Shown here: positions 40,264 through 51,464 of the stretch, piece after piece
How the letters are laid out: each line of letters starts with the position of its first letter
Numbering within the stretch: the first letter of the stretch is position 1
DNA from: Rhynochetos jubatus
Taxonomy: Eukaryota > Chordata > Aves > Eurypygiformes > Rhynochetidae
NCBI GenBank assembly: GCA_027574665.1
Contig: CM050652.1
Span: 34,615,631 to 34,679,630 of the forward strand
Direction: 5' to 3'
DNA length: 64,000 bases
Notes under the pieces: generated by a model
The model's database searches: none
Told to the model about the DNA's origin: nothing
What the model saw: only the letters and a program-made list of their open reading frames with translations
Translations under genes and position numbers: made by a program

Positions 40264-41055
40264 TGTATTGGGTTTGCATGGCAAGGTTTTGCTAGCAGAG
40301 GGGCTACAGGATTGGCTTCTGTGAAAATCTACAGGAAGCCTCCCCTATGTCTGACAAAGCCAATGCCAGCTGACCCCAAGATGGACCCACCCCTGGTCAA
40401 GGCCAAGCCCATCAGGGAGAGGTGGTTGTGCCACTAAAATAATGCATTTAAGAAGGGGGGGAAAAAAACAGCTCAACAGCAGTTGCAGCCAGAGAGAGAA
40501 GTGAGACCATGTGAGAGGAACAGCTCTGCAGACACCCAGGTCAGTGGGGAAGGAAGGGGAGGACACACTCCAGGAGACAGAGCAGAGATTCCCCAGCAGC
40601 ACATGGTGCAGACCATGGTGAGGCCAGCTGTGACCCTGCAGCCATGGAGGGTCATGGGGGAGCAGAGACCCACCTGCAGCCTGGGGAGGACCCCAAGCCA
40701 GAGCAGGGGGATGCCCAAAGGAGGCTGTGACCCTGTGGGAAGTCTATGCTGGAGCAGGCTCTGGCAGCAACTGTGGTTTTGTGGAGGGGGAAGCCCAGGC
40801 TGGAGCAGGTTTGCTGGCAGGACTTGTGACCCCACAGGGGACCCAGGCTGGAGCAGACTGCTTCTGAAGGACTGCACCCTATGGGAAGGACCCATGCTGG
40901 AGCAGTTTGTGGAGGACTGTCTCCCATGGGAGGGACCCCACACTGGAGCAAGGGAAGAGTGTGAGGAGTCCCCCATACTGAGGAGGAAGGAGCGGCAGAG
41001 ACATGTGATGAACTGAGCACAATGCCCATTCCCTATCCTCCTGCACCACTCAGAG
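40264..41055 (+). mobile_element. LTR, type B, 3'-truncated, plus orientation
   Basis: It opens TGTATTGGGTTTGCATGGCA, typical of a second bird LTR type. It continues with the CTGACAAAGCCAATGCCAGC block, the TATA-like region near 40442 (GCATTTAAGAAGG), and then an internally repetitive GC-rich section. In that section CTGGAGCAG recurs about every 40-60 bases, alternating with GACC and CCATGGGAG-like words. Homology stops near 41055, so the R-U5 end present in the 41377 copy is missing. The 177-codon open frame (40483-41016) and minus-strand frames reflect the repetitive GC-rich section, not a gene. It starts 31 bases after the end of the type A LTR. Confidence 0.87.
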
Positions 41056-41376
41056 CAAGCAATAGGAGTTCCAACTTCTAAGTTAGAATTCCATATGCTG
41101 TGTAATCAGATCCAAATCTGCTAACAATGTTTTCAGCTGAGCTCCATCACATTTGTAACAGTGAAAGAGTGGTAGATGATGGAGGGAGAGGAAGGATTTT
41201 TCATCAACAGCCTGTATGTCAGAGTGGTCTGATAACTGAATGAACTTGTTAATTATTACCTAATAATTATTATCTTTGTATTTCATACTATTGACAAGGG
41301 CAGCTACAGTCAACATCATGCAGTTTTTATTTCTAATTTTTCACACTACATTGAAAGTAAGTGCATGGATAGGGAA
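41056..41376. other. Spacer between inverted type B LTRs
   Basis: About 320 bases of AT-rich sequence carry no gene and no recognisable LTR. It forms the loop of the inverted LTR pair. Confidence 0.6.
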
Positions 41377-42243
41377 CGTTGTGGTTTAGGCTCATCCAGC
41401 AAGTAAGCATCATGCAGCCGCTCACTCACTCCTCCCCTCAGCGGGATGGAGAGGAGAAAATATAAAGAAAGGCTTGTGGGTAGAGACAAGGACAGGGAGG
41501 GATCACTCACCGTTATAATCAAATAAAACCAGACCTTAAAAACACCTTCCCCCCACCCCTCCCTTCTTCCCATGCTCAGCTTTGCTCCCCATTTCTCTAC
41601 CTCCTCTCCTCCAGCAGTGCAGGGGGACAAGGAATGGGGGTTGTGGTCAGTCCATCACATATTGACTCTGCTGCTCCTTTCTCCTCAGGGGAAAACTCCA
41701 CACACTCTGTCCCTGCTCCATCGTGTAGTCCTTCCCATAGGATATAGTCCTCCACCAACTTCTCCACTGTGATTCCTTCCCATGGGCTGCAGTTTTCTCC
41801 TCTGACTGCTCCAGTGTGTATTCCTTCTGCAGGGTACAGTCCTTCAGGAGCAGACTGCTCTGGCATGGGGTTCCCACAGAGTCAACAAGCTTCTTTGGGC
41901 ACAGCCACCTGCTCCAGCATGGGGCCTTCCCCAGGCTTCAGGGGGGTTTCTGCTCCCCTGTGACCCTCCATAGCTGCAGAGTCACAGGCTGCAGGAGAAC
42001 CTCTGCTCCAGCCACCTCCTCCTTGCACCAACTTTTGATGTCTACCTTGTTATCTCTCTTACATCCCATTCCTCTCCCCACTGCATGTTTTCCTTAGTTT
42101 CCCCTCTTAAATATGTTAATTAGGTGCTAATTGGCTTGGCCTTGGCCACCAGTGGGCCTGACCTGGAGCCAGGGAAGCTTCTCACAGGAGCTATCCCTGT
42201 AGCCCCTCCCACTACCAAAACCCCACCACAGAAACCCAATACA
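41377..42243 (-). mobile_element. Solo LTR, type B, full-length, minus orientation
   Basis: This is the most complete type B copy, about 867 bases, in minus orientation. On the plus strand it opens CGTTGTGGTTTAGGCTCATC (reversed U5, a variant of TGTCGTGG). It carries GGCTTGTGGGTAGAGACAAG and the reversed poly(A) signal region near 41520, then the CTCCAGC-rich repetitive section, and ends CCACAGAAACCCAATACA. Flanks are GGGAA at 41372-41376 and GGGAG at 42244-42248, a near-matching 5-base target duplication. No retroviral genes adjoin. Open frames inside are not genes. Confidence 0.9.
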
Positions 42244-45200
42244 GGGAGAAAATAGAGCAGTACATTACCATGGCCAGTATAGTCAGAGAGGGTAAAGACA
42301 GCAAACATTCTTTCAGGAGAATAATTCTTTTCTTGAGGACATACCAGCATATCTCAAATGACAACAAAAAATCTTCTGTTAAATTAATATGGAATTCCAC
42401 AAATATATTAGAAAATGAAGAAGAGAACCATTTCACTACATAAGAATATTTTTTCCCACTTGTTTCCAAGTATTACCAGTAGATTATTAGTAGAAAATTA
42501 TAATCCTCTGTGTTAAATAGCACTTCTATTTCCTATGCTATCTTTTTTTTAACCATAAATATCTGTAAATCTGTAAATTTACATCAGTTTGAACTGGAAG
42601 TTGACAATTAAGCTATAAGTAAGGATGAGGTGATTAAAACCCCAAAACTTTGGGTGGGTGTCTACCTATGAGGTGGGATTGCTGGTTTAGATTACACACC
42701 TAAGTGATTTTTATGTTGCTAAAATTAAAGGGAAAAATCACAATCTCAATCCTCCTACCACCATCAAATGGTTTCCCTGTAGTCACTGTACTCCGTTAAC
42801 TCTCGTATCTGAAATATTTACTCCTGCAATACTCCTTAAAACTGCTATCACAAAATACTGTTTAATTCTGACCCTCTGCAGGAGGTACTTTGGAGCAGTG
42901 CTGTTTATCAGTTTACCAAGGAATTCCTTATACCAAAGGAATGTAATTGCGAAACCCAGCTGGGTCAAGTCTGAATTGTATTATTGGCTAAATCCACAAC
43001 ATTGGTACTGATGGACTGAGGTCCATACTAAAGCATTTCAGGCTGCTTTACTTCGGACTTTCTTTAGTGTGGTCCTATGAACTCCACTCCCCTTAGTTAC
43101 TTGGGTGCTGAAAAATGAGCTCCAACCCAATTAACTAGCAAGGCACATATAAACCTAACCACTTGCAGTCTAATATTAGTCTAATATTAATATTAGGTAT
43201 AAACCTAATCACATCTTAACAAGATGGTTGCTTCAGAACTCCAGGACTTCATGACTTTAAGATTTTCTTTCACGAATAGGAGCTCTGAAACTTTCACATC
43301 ATGGGCTTGGAACTAGCAGCATATTCAGCAGTGTTACCCAAGCAACAGGAGGTGCAGGACACATGGCAGCCCTCAGCTTTGCATGCATATCTCAAGACAT
43401 GGGATTTGTGTGCACAGCTCTAGAGACTGTGACTCCTACAGTCAAGAGTCTCAATCCCAGACTGGAGTCTTAAAACTGTGTTCCTCAGGGTATGTGGGTT
43501 CTCAGCTCCATGGGTAACCACAGCTGTCCTTTGCTTTGGGGTATATGTCATGAATTTGAGGCAACCTAGTGAGTCTTTGGGGATGTGGTGGCTGCTTAGA
43601 CATAGCACAAGAAGTTCCATGTTTTTGTTTTATTTTGTTTTGTTAAAAGGAGAATCCAGGACGATCCTTCTTTTCTAATATGTTTTTCATAATTTTTTTT
43701 TTCATGCTGAATGGACTTACTTTCTTTAAGAACCAATATAAATAACTTTTCAAAGTCTAGTTTTCCTGCTACACAGAAATGAAGTTTCACCCTCTCCACA
43801 CCACTTAATTGGTAAGTGCAAGCCAATGACACAGGTGTCTGTCTCATCCTTCACAGCAGCAGTCCTATGTGCACTTACCTACATCACACACTCCTACCCA
43901 AGACAAATGAATACTTAAGAAATTATCTGAGATCTCCAAGACATTCTTCACAGTGAGTGTGCAAGGAGAGAACATGCCTATCATCTTGAACACGAGGAAA
44001 CTGTGAAGTTTTCTATGGAAATTAGAAGCTGCAGTGCAGGAGAAAAGGGAAGCAACAATTCATGTGAAAATTAGCTTCATAGAAGAAACAATATAATAGC
44101 TGTTATTTTAAGCCCAGCAAAGAACGTATGAGAATAGGAATGACGTTTTTCAACCTTATTTCCTGTTGACAAGAGAAAAAAAAGTTTGTCAGTAGATCAA
44201 GGGTTCCCTAGATGAATTTATTTATTAAAATAATATTTCATATAACTAAGTTCTGCTCTGTGGACTGATTACCAGCATCACATTTTGAGTGTCTCATATC
44301 TCCACAGAGAAAGCTTAATTGGATATATCAGTCATTTGGTACATTCTTCTTCCCTGTCTGGATTATTTTAGGTTTTCAGCTGACAGGTTTATGGTGAGCA
44401 TGAATAAATTCTGAGAAAAGTTAAAATCAAAGTCAATGCTAGGAATGAATGAGAATAGAAGGTAATGTGTCTATACAGAGAAAGAGATATACATACATTG
44501 ACAATAATGACATTTCATGCATGCAGTCCAAGATCCATAATGTTTCCTTCCTGTTGGCAGAGTCTGCCTCTTATTTTGCCTCAAAAGAGTCCTGAAGTTC
44601 TCATGGATTTTCTAAGGTCAGCTGCACAGAGTCCATCTCTGCCCCTAGATTTCAATAGCCACAAACTACTAGTTTGAGTCAAGACTAGATCAGTCTCTCA
44701 ATTTTAATTATTCAGGCACAGTACCTTCTGCCAAAAGTAACTATGTGTACCACTGATTAGACAGCACATAGGACCATGAAGCTTGGGCTAGGAATGCAAC
44801 AAGACAGAAACAGCTATTTGTTATTTTCAAGTATTTAATGACTGAAGCACTCTTGTGCTGAAAAAGGATTATCCAACAAAAGTAGTAAACTTCTGATTGA
44901 GGAAAACATCTGTATTCCAGGCTTAAATGTGCACTCCACTTAACCTAAAGCAAAAGTTGATGTGCTTCACAGTCTTTCATGCTTTCCTAACCAGACTTGA
45001 AGAGTGGCATTCATTACACTTGAAGAGTGGCATACCTTCTGCTCCCCTAGCATGTGTGTGCCTTGTAAAAAGACTCCTATGACAGTGTAAGAAGAAATAA
45101 CACTATTTTCTAGCTTTCTTTGTAAATATATTTTTATTCATCAGGTTGGTATAACAGCACTTTGGTGGAATGGAAATCACCAGCTAATTAAGCTACTGGT

Positions 45201-45946
45201 GACTTGAGGCATCTACATCTTCCTATACATTCATTTGTGTGGCAGCATGGAAAATGCCAGTGTCCCACTTAATACTTAGTTTGTAACTGGAGTTTTAAGG
45301 TCCATTTATAAGAATGATGCAAGAGAGCTATGCCCAATAATCAAGTTGTGCAGACCTAAAAATATGCTTAATGAAACTTGCTGCTCCAAACCTTATACAT
45401 CTGAACTTTAATATTCAGGTACCTCATGTGAGGATTTCCTAAAGGACTTGTGTACCAGCTTGAGACAACTCAGGCAAAGTTTTGTATGAAGTGTAAATGA
45501 ATCACCAGTACTGACAGCCACAGTGAAATAACTCATAATTATATTAGATACTTCTAAGGAGGTCACTGGGGATTATAAACTATTATGGTAAACCTGAACA
45601 GTAGATTAAATCAAAGCTTAGCAGTTGAGTCTTATCATCAAGCCTGTCACAGGTCAATTCCTGTTTCTGTTGGTGGCCATGAACCATAATTTCACCCACA
45701 GTACTTAGATTTTCTACTAAGAATGGCATTGATCTTATTTCTTTAGAACAGCTCTCATGGAAAGCGAGTAACTTCTCTTTTGAGGTCTTCCAGCCATAAA
45801 AACTTGGTTGATTCATTAAAGTTTTCCTGATTTATGAAGCATCCCAGAGGCTTTGATCCCCTCAGAATCAATACCTCATTCACACCTCGGACAGCAGAAG
45901 TCTACTGGTCTTCCAGGAAAACAGGAGGGCTTCAGTGAAAAGCCTT
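42244..45946. other. AT-rich non-coding sequence
   Basis: I see no gene. There are short direct duplications at 43148-43212 (ATAAACCTAA blocks with CTAATATTA repeats) and 44995-45033 (ACTTGAAGAGTGGCAT twice, 23 bases apart). Open frames are chance. Confidence 0.65.
44995..45033 (+). repeat. 16-base direct repeat, two copies
   Basis: ACTTGAAGAGTGGCAT occurs at 44995 and again at 45018 without mismatch. This is a small tandem duplication. Confidence 0.9.
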
Positions 45947-45994
45947 AACATACCTCAGCCTCAACATACCTCAGCCCCAACATACCTCAGCCCC
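45947..45994 (+). repeat. Minisatellite, three copies of a 16-base unit
   Basis: AACATACCTCAGCCYC is repeated three times in perfect register with one C/T difference. It is a candidate variable-number tandem repeat. Confidence 0.95.
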
Positions 45995-48900
45995 ACCCTG
46001 TGTGAGGTGTTTACATAGACTGAGACAAGCCATCATAACCACAGAAAAGTATCTAAGCCTACAATTAACATTTTATTCAAAATGAAAAGAACTAGCTTCC
46101 TACACAAATTTTACAGTGTGATCTGCTACAGAATAAACAAAGTTGAAGACAAATTACGCAGTAGGGTGTTTATTTTCTAACAAGTTATAAGAAGTGGAAA
46201 TATTTAAAGCCATCTTTAGTATCTGACAGCTGAACCCACCCTGCTTGTGCAAAACTAAAAAGAGGACGCACTGCTCAATTCCTCTGCTTGCCTGAAAAAC
46301 AATTTTCAAGCCATGAAGTCTTAGCAGAGCCTTAGCAGAGTCATTCCAACATTGTTACTATTGACAGTAAAGTGGATTAAGTTTTCTTAGCAACTGACAG
46401 TCTCTGTACTCAAGGATATTTTGCTTTTCCCACTAATCAGCTGCTCCCCCTTTCTTTGGGAAGCTCTCCCAACTCTGCAGGGTGATTTGGCACTCGGCTC
46501 CATTCTGCTAAGGGAGTTAAGAACACAGGTCCAATCCCCCACTTAAAAGCACTGGAGGACTTACATAGGCTCAGGAGTGATCCTAAGCCTAGGACTGAAT
46601 TTCATTAAAGGCTATTGACAACAACCAGGTTCCAATTTGTAGCAGATTGAATAGCATTTTCTTCACATTCTGATGAATATATGTACTAAACCTTCATACA
46701 AGTAAAATCAAGCACACATATCCCACAGTATAGTTTTTTCTTCTGGATTTTTTGGTGGTATATTCATTGAAAATATTTTTATATTTTATAAATAAAATAT
46801 GCTATGTTTATATATAGATTTATATCATAATATTATAAAAAACAAGCAGGATTTTTGGCCTATACAAAATTACAAGTATAGTCTCTTTTCAGTTTAATAT
46901 CTGCGAAAGGTATGTAAGATCTTAACTCTCTTGTGAAGATATTTAAGCAACTAAGTGACATTTGAATCTGGTGAACAAAACCCACAGAACAGAAGTTATC
47001 ATCATTGATTAATTTTTAAAATATTTTTTAAATTTTAGCTAAAGACTTCTGGATTTGAACTGCTCAGATACATACTTGGAGAACAAATCCCTACAGCTGA
47101 AGTTTGGGACATACTGTTAGGAAAAAGTTGGGAAATTATGTGTACTAAATCTTCATTGATGGATAAAAAGAGAATGTCAAAGATGCCAATCTGTCTGCTT
47201 TATCTCATAAATAGGATTTTCCTGTGCATACAAAGCAGAATGGCAGAACCCAAACTCACAGACTAACCAGTGTGTCAACAAAGCAACCTGTTGATTGCTC
47301 CCCATATACAAGATATACGATATGTCACTACATCAATGAACACAATGTTAAACGTAACAGAGCCACAGAGATAGGGTTTAAACAACTTCTTTACCAGCAA
47401 GACCATACGGACCAAATCAGAGGCCCCTTTCCAAAGAAATAACAAAGTTTTTCTAGATGGCTACTAATTTGATTATATCACAGCCAAATAGAAAGAAATT
47501 AAAATCCTCAAAAAACTGAGTTAGAAGAAGTGTATAATATTTATCGCACTGAACAAAATACGGACCAAAAGAAAAAGTTTTTCATTGAAATGTTGATTTA
47601 AAAAATGTAACTATAATCACTTTTTTAGTATTCTAACCTGTATTGTGTGCGCTCATGTACACTGATGCTGCAAAGCAACTAAAATCTTGCAGACTAGCTA
47701 CCTGAGGAAACTTTTTGTTAGGGGGATCCTCTAAGTAGTAAAGATCTGGGACCATAGTCACTGCACTTGGTAAGGCAGAAACCAGCCCATGGGCAGCAGG
47801 TATGTAGCCTGTAAGAGTCAACGAAAGCGGGCTGAAGTTGGAACAGATTGCTTTAAAAATGCGTCTCTTTTCGTGGGAGGCAGCAGTCACGCACCAGACC
47901 AATATCCTTAGCAGAGGTCTAGTACCAGGATTCAGTCCTACTTTCACTTTTTACTCCAGCAGATGCAGATTGTGCCAGTGTAGTTGAGTATCTGGAATGG
48001 CATGCTTAAGTACCTCGCATACTCAGTGTATTTTTGGGGGGGTCATTGGTTCTCTCTCTCCTCCCACCCCCACCCTCTTCTTTCTTCCCTTTTGCTTCTC
48101 TCTCATATTACAGTTTAAAAGGAGCAGCATTAAAGTGTTCATTTGTCAGTTTGGCTTAATATATCTTCTTCAACCTTTAAGCCAGCTCATTGAATATACA
48201 CCACCCTCTCTCAACACCTTGTTTAAAATGGCATCATGCTAAAGGGTGCCTTTTACACTGCAGATATTGTCTTCATCATGCCCTTTTTCATATTGCGCTC
48301 ATACCTGTTCTCATAAGTGACTGTTTAAAGCTATTTTAATTAATAATACCTGCTTCACCACTGCATACCCTGGTCATAATGGAAGAACATTGTAATTTAT
48401 GGAAAAACTAAGGATATAATAAAGGTAAAATGTCAAAGATGACAATATACAGCTTTTGTCTAGAGTTATTATTCTGTAGCTAGACAGGTGCTCTAGGGTA
48501 AAGCAGTGTTTATTTGCATTGTAAGAGAAAGAGAATCCATTTTTTGAAACCTGCCACTATTTCATTGTAAAGTAAGACATGTCTGTAGAACCTTTTCAGC
48601 ATTTCTCAGACATTTCAGTTTCTTGTTAAATTACCATATCCATTTAATTTTCTCAACTGAAACTCCAGTAGGATAGCAACTTATAGCACGGGGTTGTTCA
48701 GCAAAAAGGATAATAGCACTGTGGCAATACAGTTTCATTGCAATGCTCAGAGAGGTATTGGCAGGCAAGACAGACTCTTATTCTCCTAAATGGTCAGGCC
48801 CAAGTGAGCTATGATCAGGCTGACTACAGCATATTGCTCCTCTTTGGAAAGGGAGGGGAGGAAGAGGGAGGCAGGTAATGTTGTTTGCATCTGTATGCTT

Positions 48901-51356
48901 CTGACTGGCATATCTGAACTAAAGTGAATTGATTCTGTGAATTTCCAAAAAGGCTGAGTAAAGAATATTCAAATGCAAAAGTATGCAAACTGTCTAGGCA
49001 AGGTACTGTCTATATAGCATCAGTACCAGAGAATTCATAAAGATACTCCTTCCTGTGAGAAAGAAACCAGACGAGTATCCGTCCTGGAAATACCACATCA
49101 TTAAGAATCTAAGGATGATCACTCCAGATGGTTTTTAGTGCTACTGCCTTTCTGTCTTAAAAACAAATAGATAAATCTTTTGTGGCTTTTTTCCTCAGGA
49201 TTCATGCTAGTTATAACTGAATAATCAAATTATGCTTCTTCATAAGACCAAAGGGAGGAATTCTAATCTGTTCCAGGGATTCTTCAGATGTAATTGCAAC
49301 AAATTTATGTAGGGCAATAGGAGACCCTAGTTACTGATTTACGCCATGCCACATGTCAAATGCAGGTTATTTTCGTACCAACAGGTAAGGTGATCTTAGA
49401 ATAAGTAGCTACATCTCAGTAGAATGGGTCCTAGGAATTATTTAATATGTAATATTTATTCCCAGTGCAACTCTTCAGCCTAGCAGAGTGCAATTCTGAG
49501 GAAGATTCAGAGGTGAATTCAGTGATATGATTTGATGTCTGTCCCTTGCACATCAAGCAGCAAGCTGAGTACTCACCAGGTTTTCACTCACAGGATGTTA
49601 CTAACCTAAAGGGACAACCCAGTGATGTGTGTGGGAACAAAATATTCTGAGAACATTTCACAATTTAATAACCCACTGGAGTATAGCTATCTGAAGTCAT
49701 TTGTGACCTCCAGCATGATGTTAGTAATACACAGTCAAGTTCAGGTGCTGGCTGAAACTAACACCATTTTCCTATTAAAGAAAAACACAAGAACAATGAC
49801 TGAAATAATAAAAAACAAAAATCTGCATGAATACACTTGATCAGAAAATGTAGGGTGAAAAAGATAATGTTTAAATTTAAAACCATTTCAGTCCCAAAGG
49901 TTCCAAAATCCATTATAAATTATGTGTCTACCTCACCACTGAAAAGCCATCCCCTGTTTCTTAATAATAGTGATTTATTTTACCATAATTCTAGGAACCC
50001 TTATTCTTGAACCAGGATCCTACTATGTTACACACTGTGAAAAGAGATCAGTAAGAAAGACAGTCACTGTCCTCGCATCAATCTAAATATAAGACATAAA
50101 AATTAATGTAGACAGGCAAGGATATCACAGGAAACAATGAGGTAGTATTGGCCAAGATGTTAGGGGGTGATCTCAGTATAACATCCTAAATATTGTCATA
50201 CATGTGAAGGTATCTTTAGGCATTTTTCACAAGAGCATTTTTAGGGTTAGGTGTAAACCTGAAAAAGGTTAAGGGTGGAAACTGCAGAGAGCAATACATG
50301 CAGACTTCCAGAACTTAGGAGCTGATGACTGAGAATATTACTTGGTGTTCAGTAGAACTCAGTATTGGAATTCAGTATTCAGGCTGTGTGATGGGTCACC
50401 AAAATCTCAGGATATTGCCTTTTATAATTAGAGCTTTCTAATCAGAAGACTTCAGATTTTTAATAAGCAGTGTAAGAAAGTAAAATAGTAGATCTAGTGA
50501 AGGCCAGCCTTTCCTTTCTTTTTTTAAATCAGAGAGATATTTTGTTGAGGTATATGGACATCAGACCTAAAGTCAACCACTCCTTCCAGTATGAGCACAG
50601 TAAAGAAAGTATAAACTCACTAAAAACTAGTTGTATTGACTTCGCGTAGCACACAGTACTTGATTTTCTCTTGCCACATTCATGGAAAGTAATTGCATTT
50701 CCATATACATGCAAAGTCCTTTTCACCATATTTGAGTTCCATTTATTCTGACTACACACCATACCTTTCTGAAAAATAGTGCACTCACAGAGCACTTTAT
50801 CAAGTGAGGAAATAGGCCCTTCTGTAGCTGAATGGACCTGCCTATACAGCATTATACAGTTCAGCCAATGTTATCTCATCCCCCTGCTTCAGCTCATTCA
50901 TCCATTTTATCCTCTACCTAAAATTATCATCAGAGGGGAAAAACCAGAGTTTACGCATGGTAGTTTTTCAAAGAAGAGAATACAGGTTTGGGGAGCACTG
51001 TTCATCATGATCTTCTAGGCACTTTAACTGATGTAAGCACTAATGGAATCAGGAGTCTAAATAACAGCTTTTGAATGGACCTAGAAAGTCTTAATGGACA
51101 ATCTCTCTCCTACAATAAATAACACAGAGGAAAAAATGTTCACAAATATCAGAGGAAGTACACATACAGCAAAGAGAGGAAACATTCACTCACATCAAGA
51201 AATAGCTTGATTTTACATGTGGCTTTATATAAATAATATGAGCTCAGAAACATTAAAAAAAAATGCTAACAATTATGTATAAATAGATAAGAGCACATGC
51301 ACAGTGAAGGTACATGAGTATACACAAACACTTTCAGATCTGAAACACTTTCTTAC
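45995..51356. other. AT-rich non-coding sequence
   Basis: I see no gene. The longest frames (104 codons at 47633-47947 minus, 107 codons at 50529-50852 minus) have no recognisable domain or splice context. A G-rich run near 48850 (GGGAGGGGAGGAAGAGGGAGG) is minor. Confidence 0.65.
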
Positions 51357-51464
51357 CTGATTCAAAAAATTAGCAAACAGACTCTTGATATAAGATAGGA
51401 ACCTGAAAAGCTCATCCAGCTTTTCCTCAAATTCCTTATAACTTCTCTCAGTTTCTGGAGACTT
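51357..51464 (-). CDS. Candidate coding exon on minus strand, product unknown
   Basis: This is a possible 108-base internal exon. Its 3' end reads AATCAG followed by GTAAGA, a near-perfect donor. Upstream, about 60 bases contain no AG after a branch-point-like CTCTGAC, ending at GGGAAG. That is an AG-exclusion pattern, although the pyrimidine tract next to the acceptor is weak. Frame 1 is open across 36 codons, phase 0 at both ends. It reads KSPETERSYKEFEEKLDELF and continues to FANFLNQ, an amphipathic, Glu/Lys-rich helix of coiled-coil texture. I do not recognise it. It could be an exon of another gene, part of an old processed copy, or chance. Confidence 0.33.

Noticed and set aside
40483..41016. 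177-codon open frame on the plus strand, Arg/Gly/Trp/Gln-rich
   Set aside because: It lies wholly inside a type B LTR, in its GC-rich repetitive section. Equivalent frames appear in the other copies on either strand, and no retroviral domain is present.
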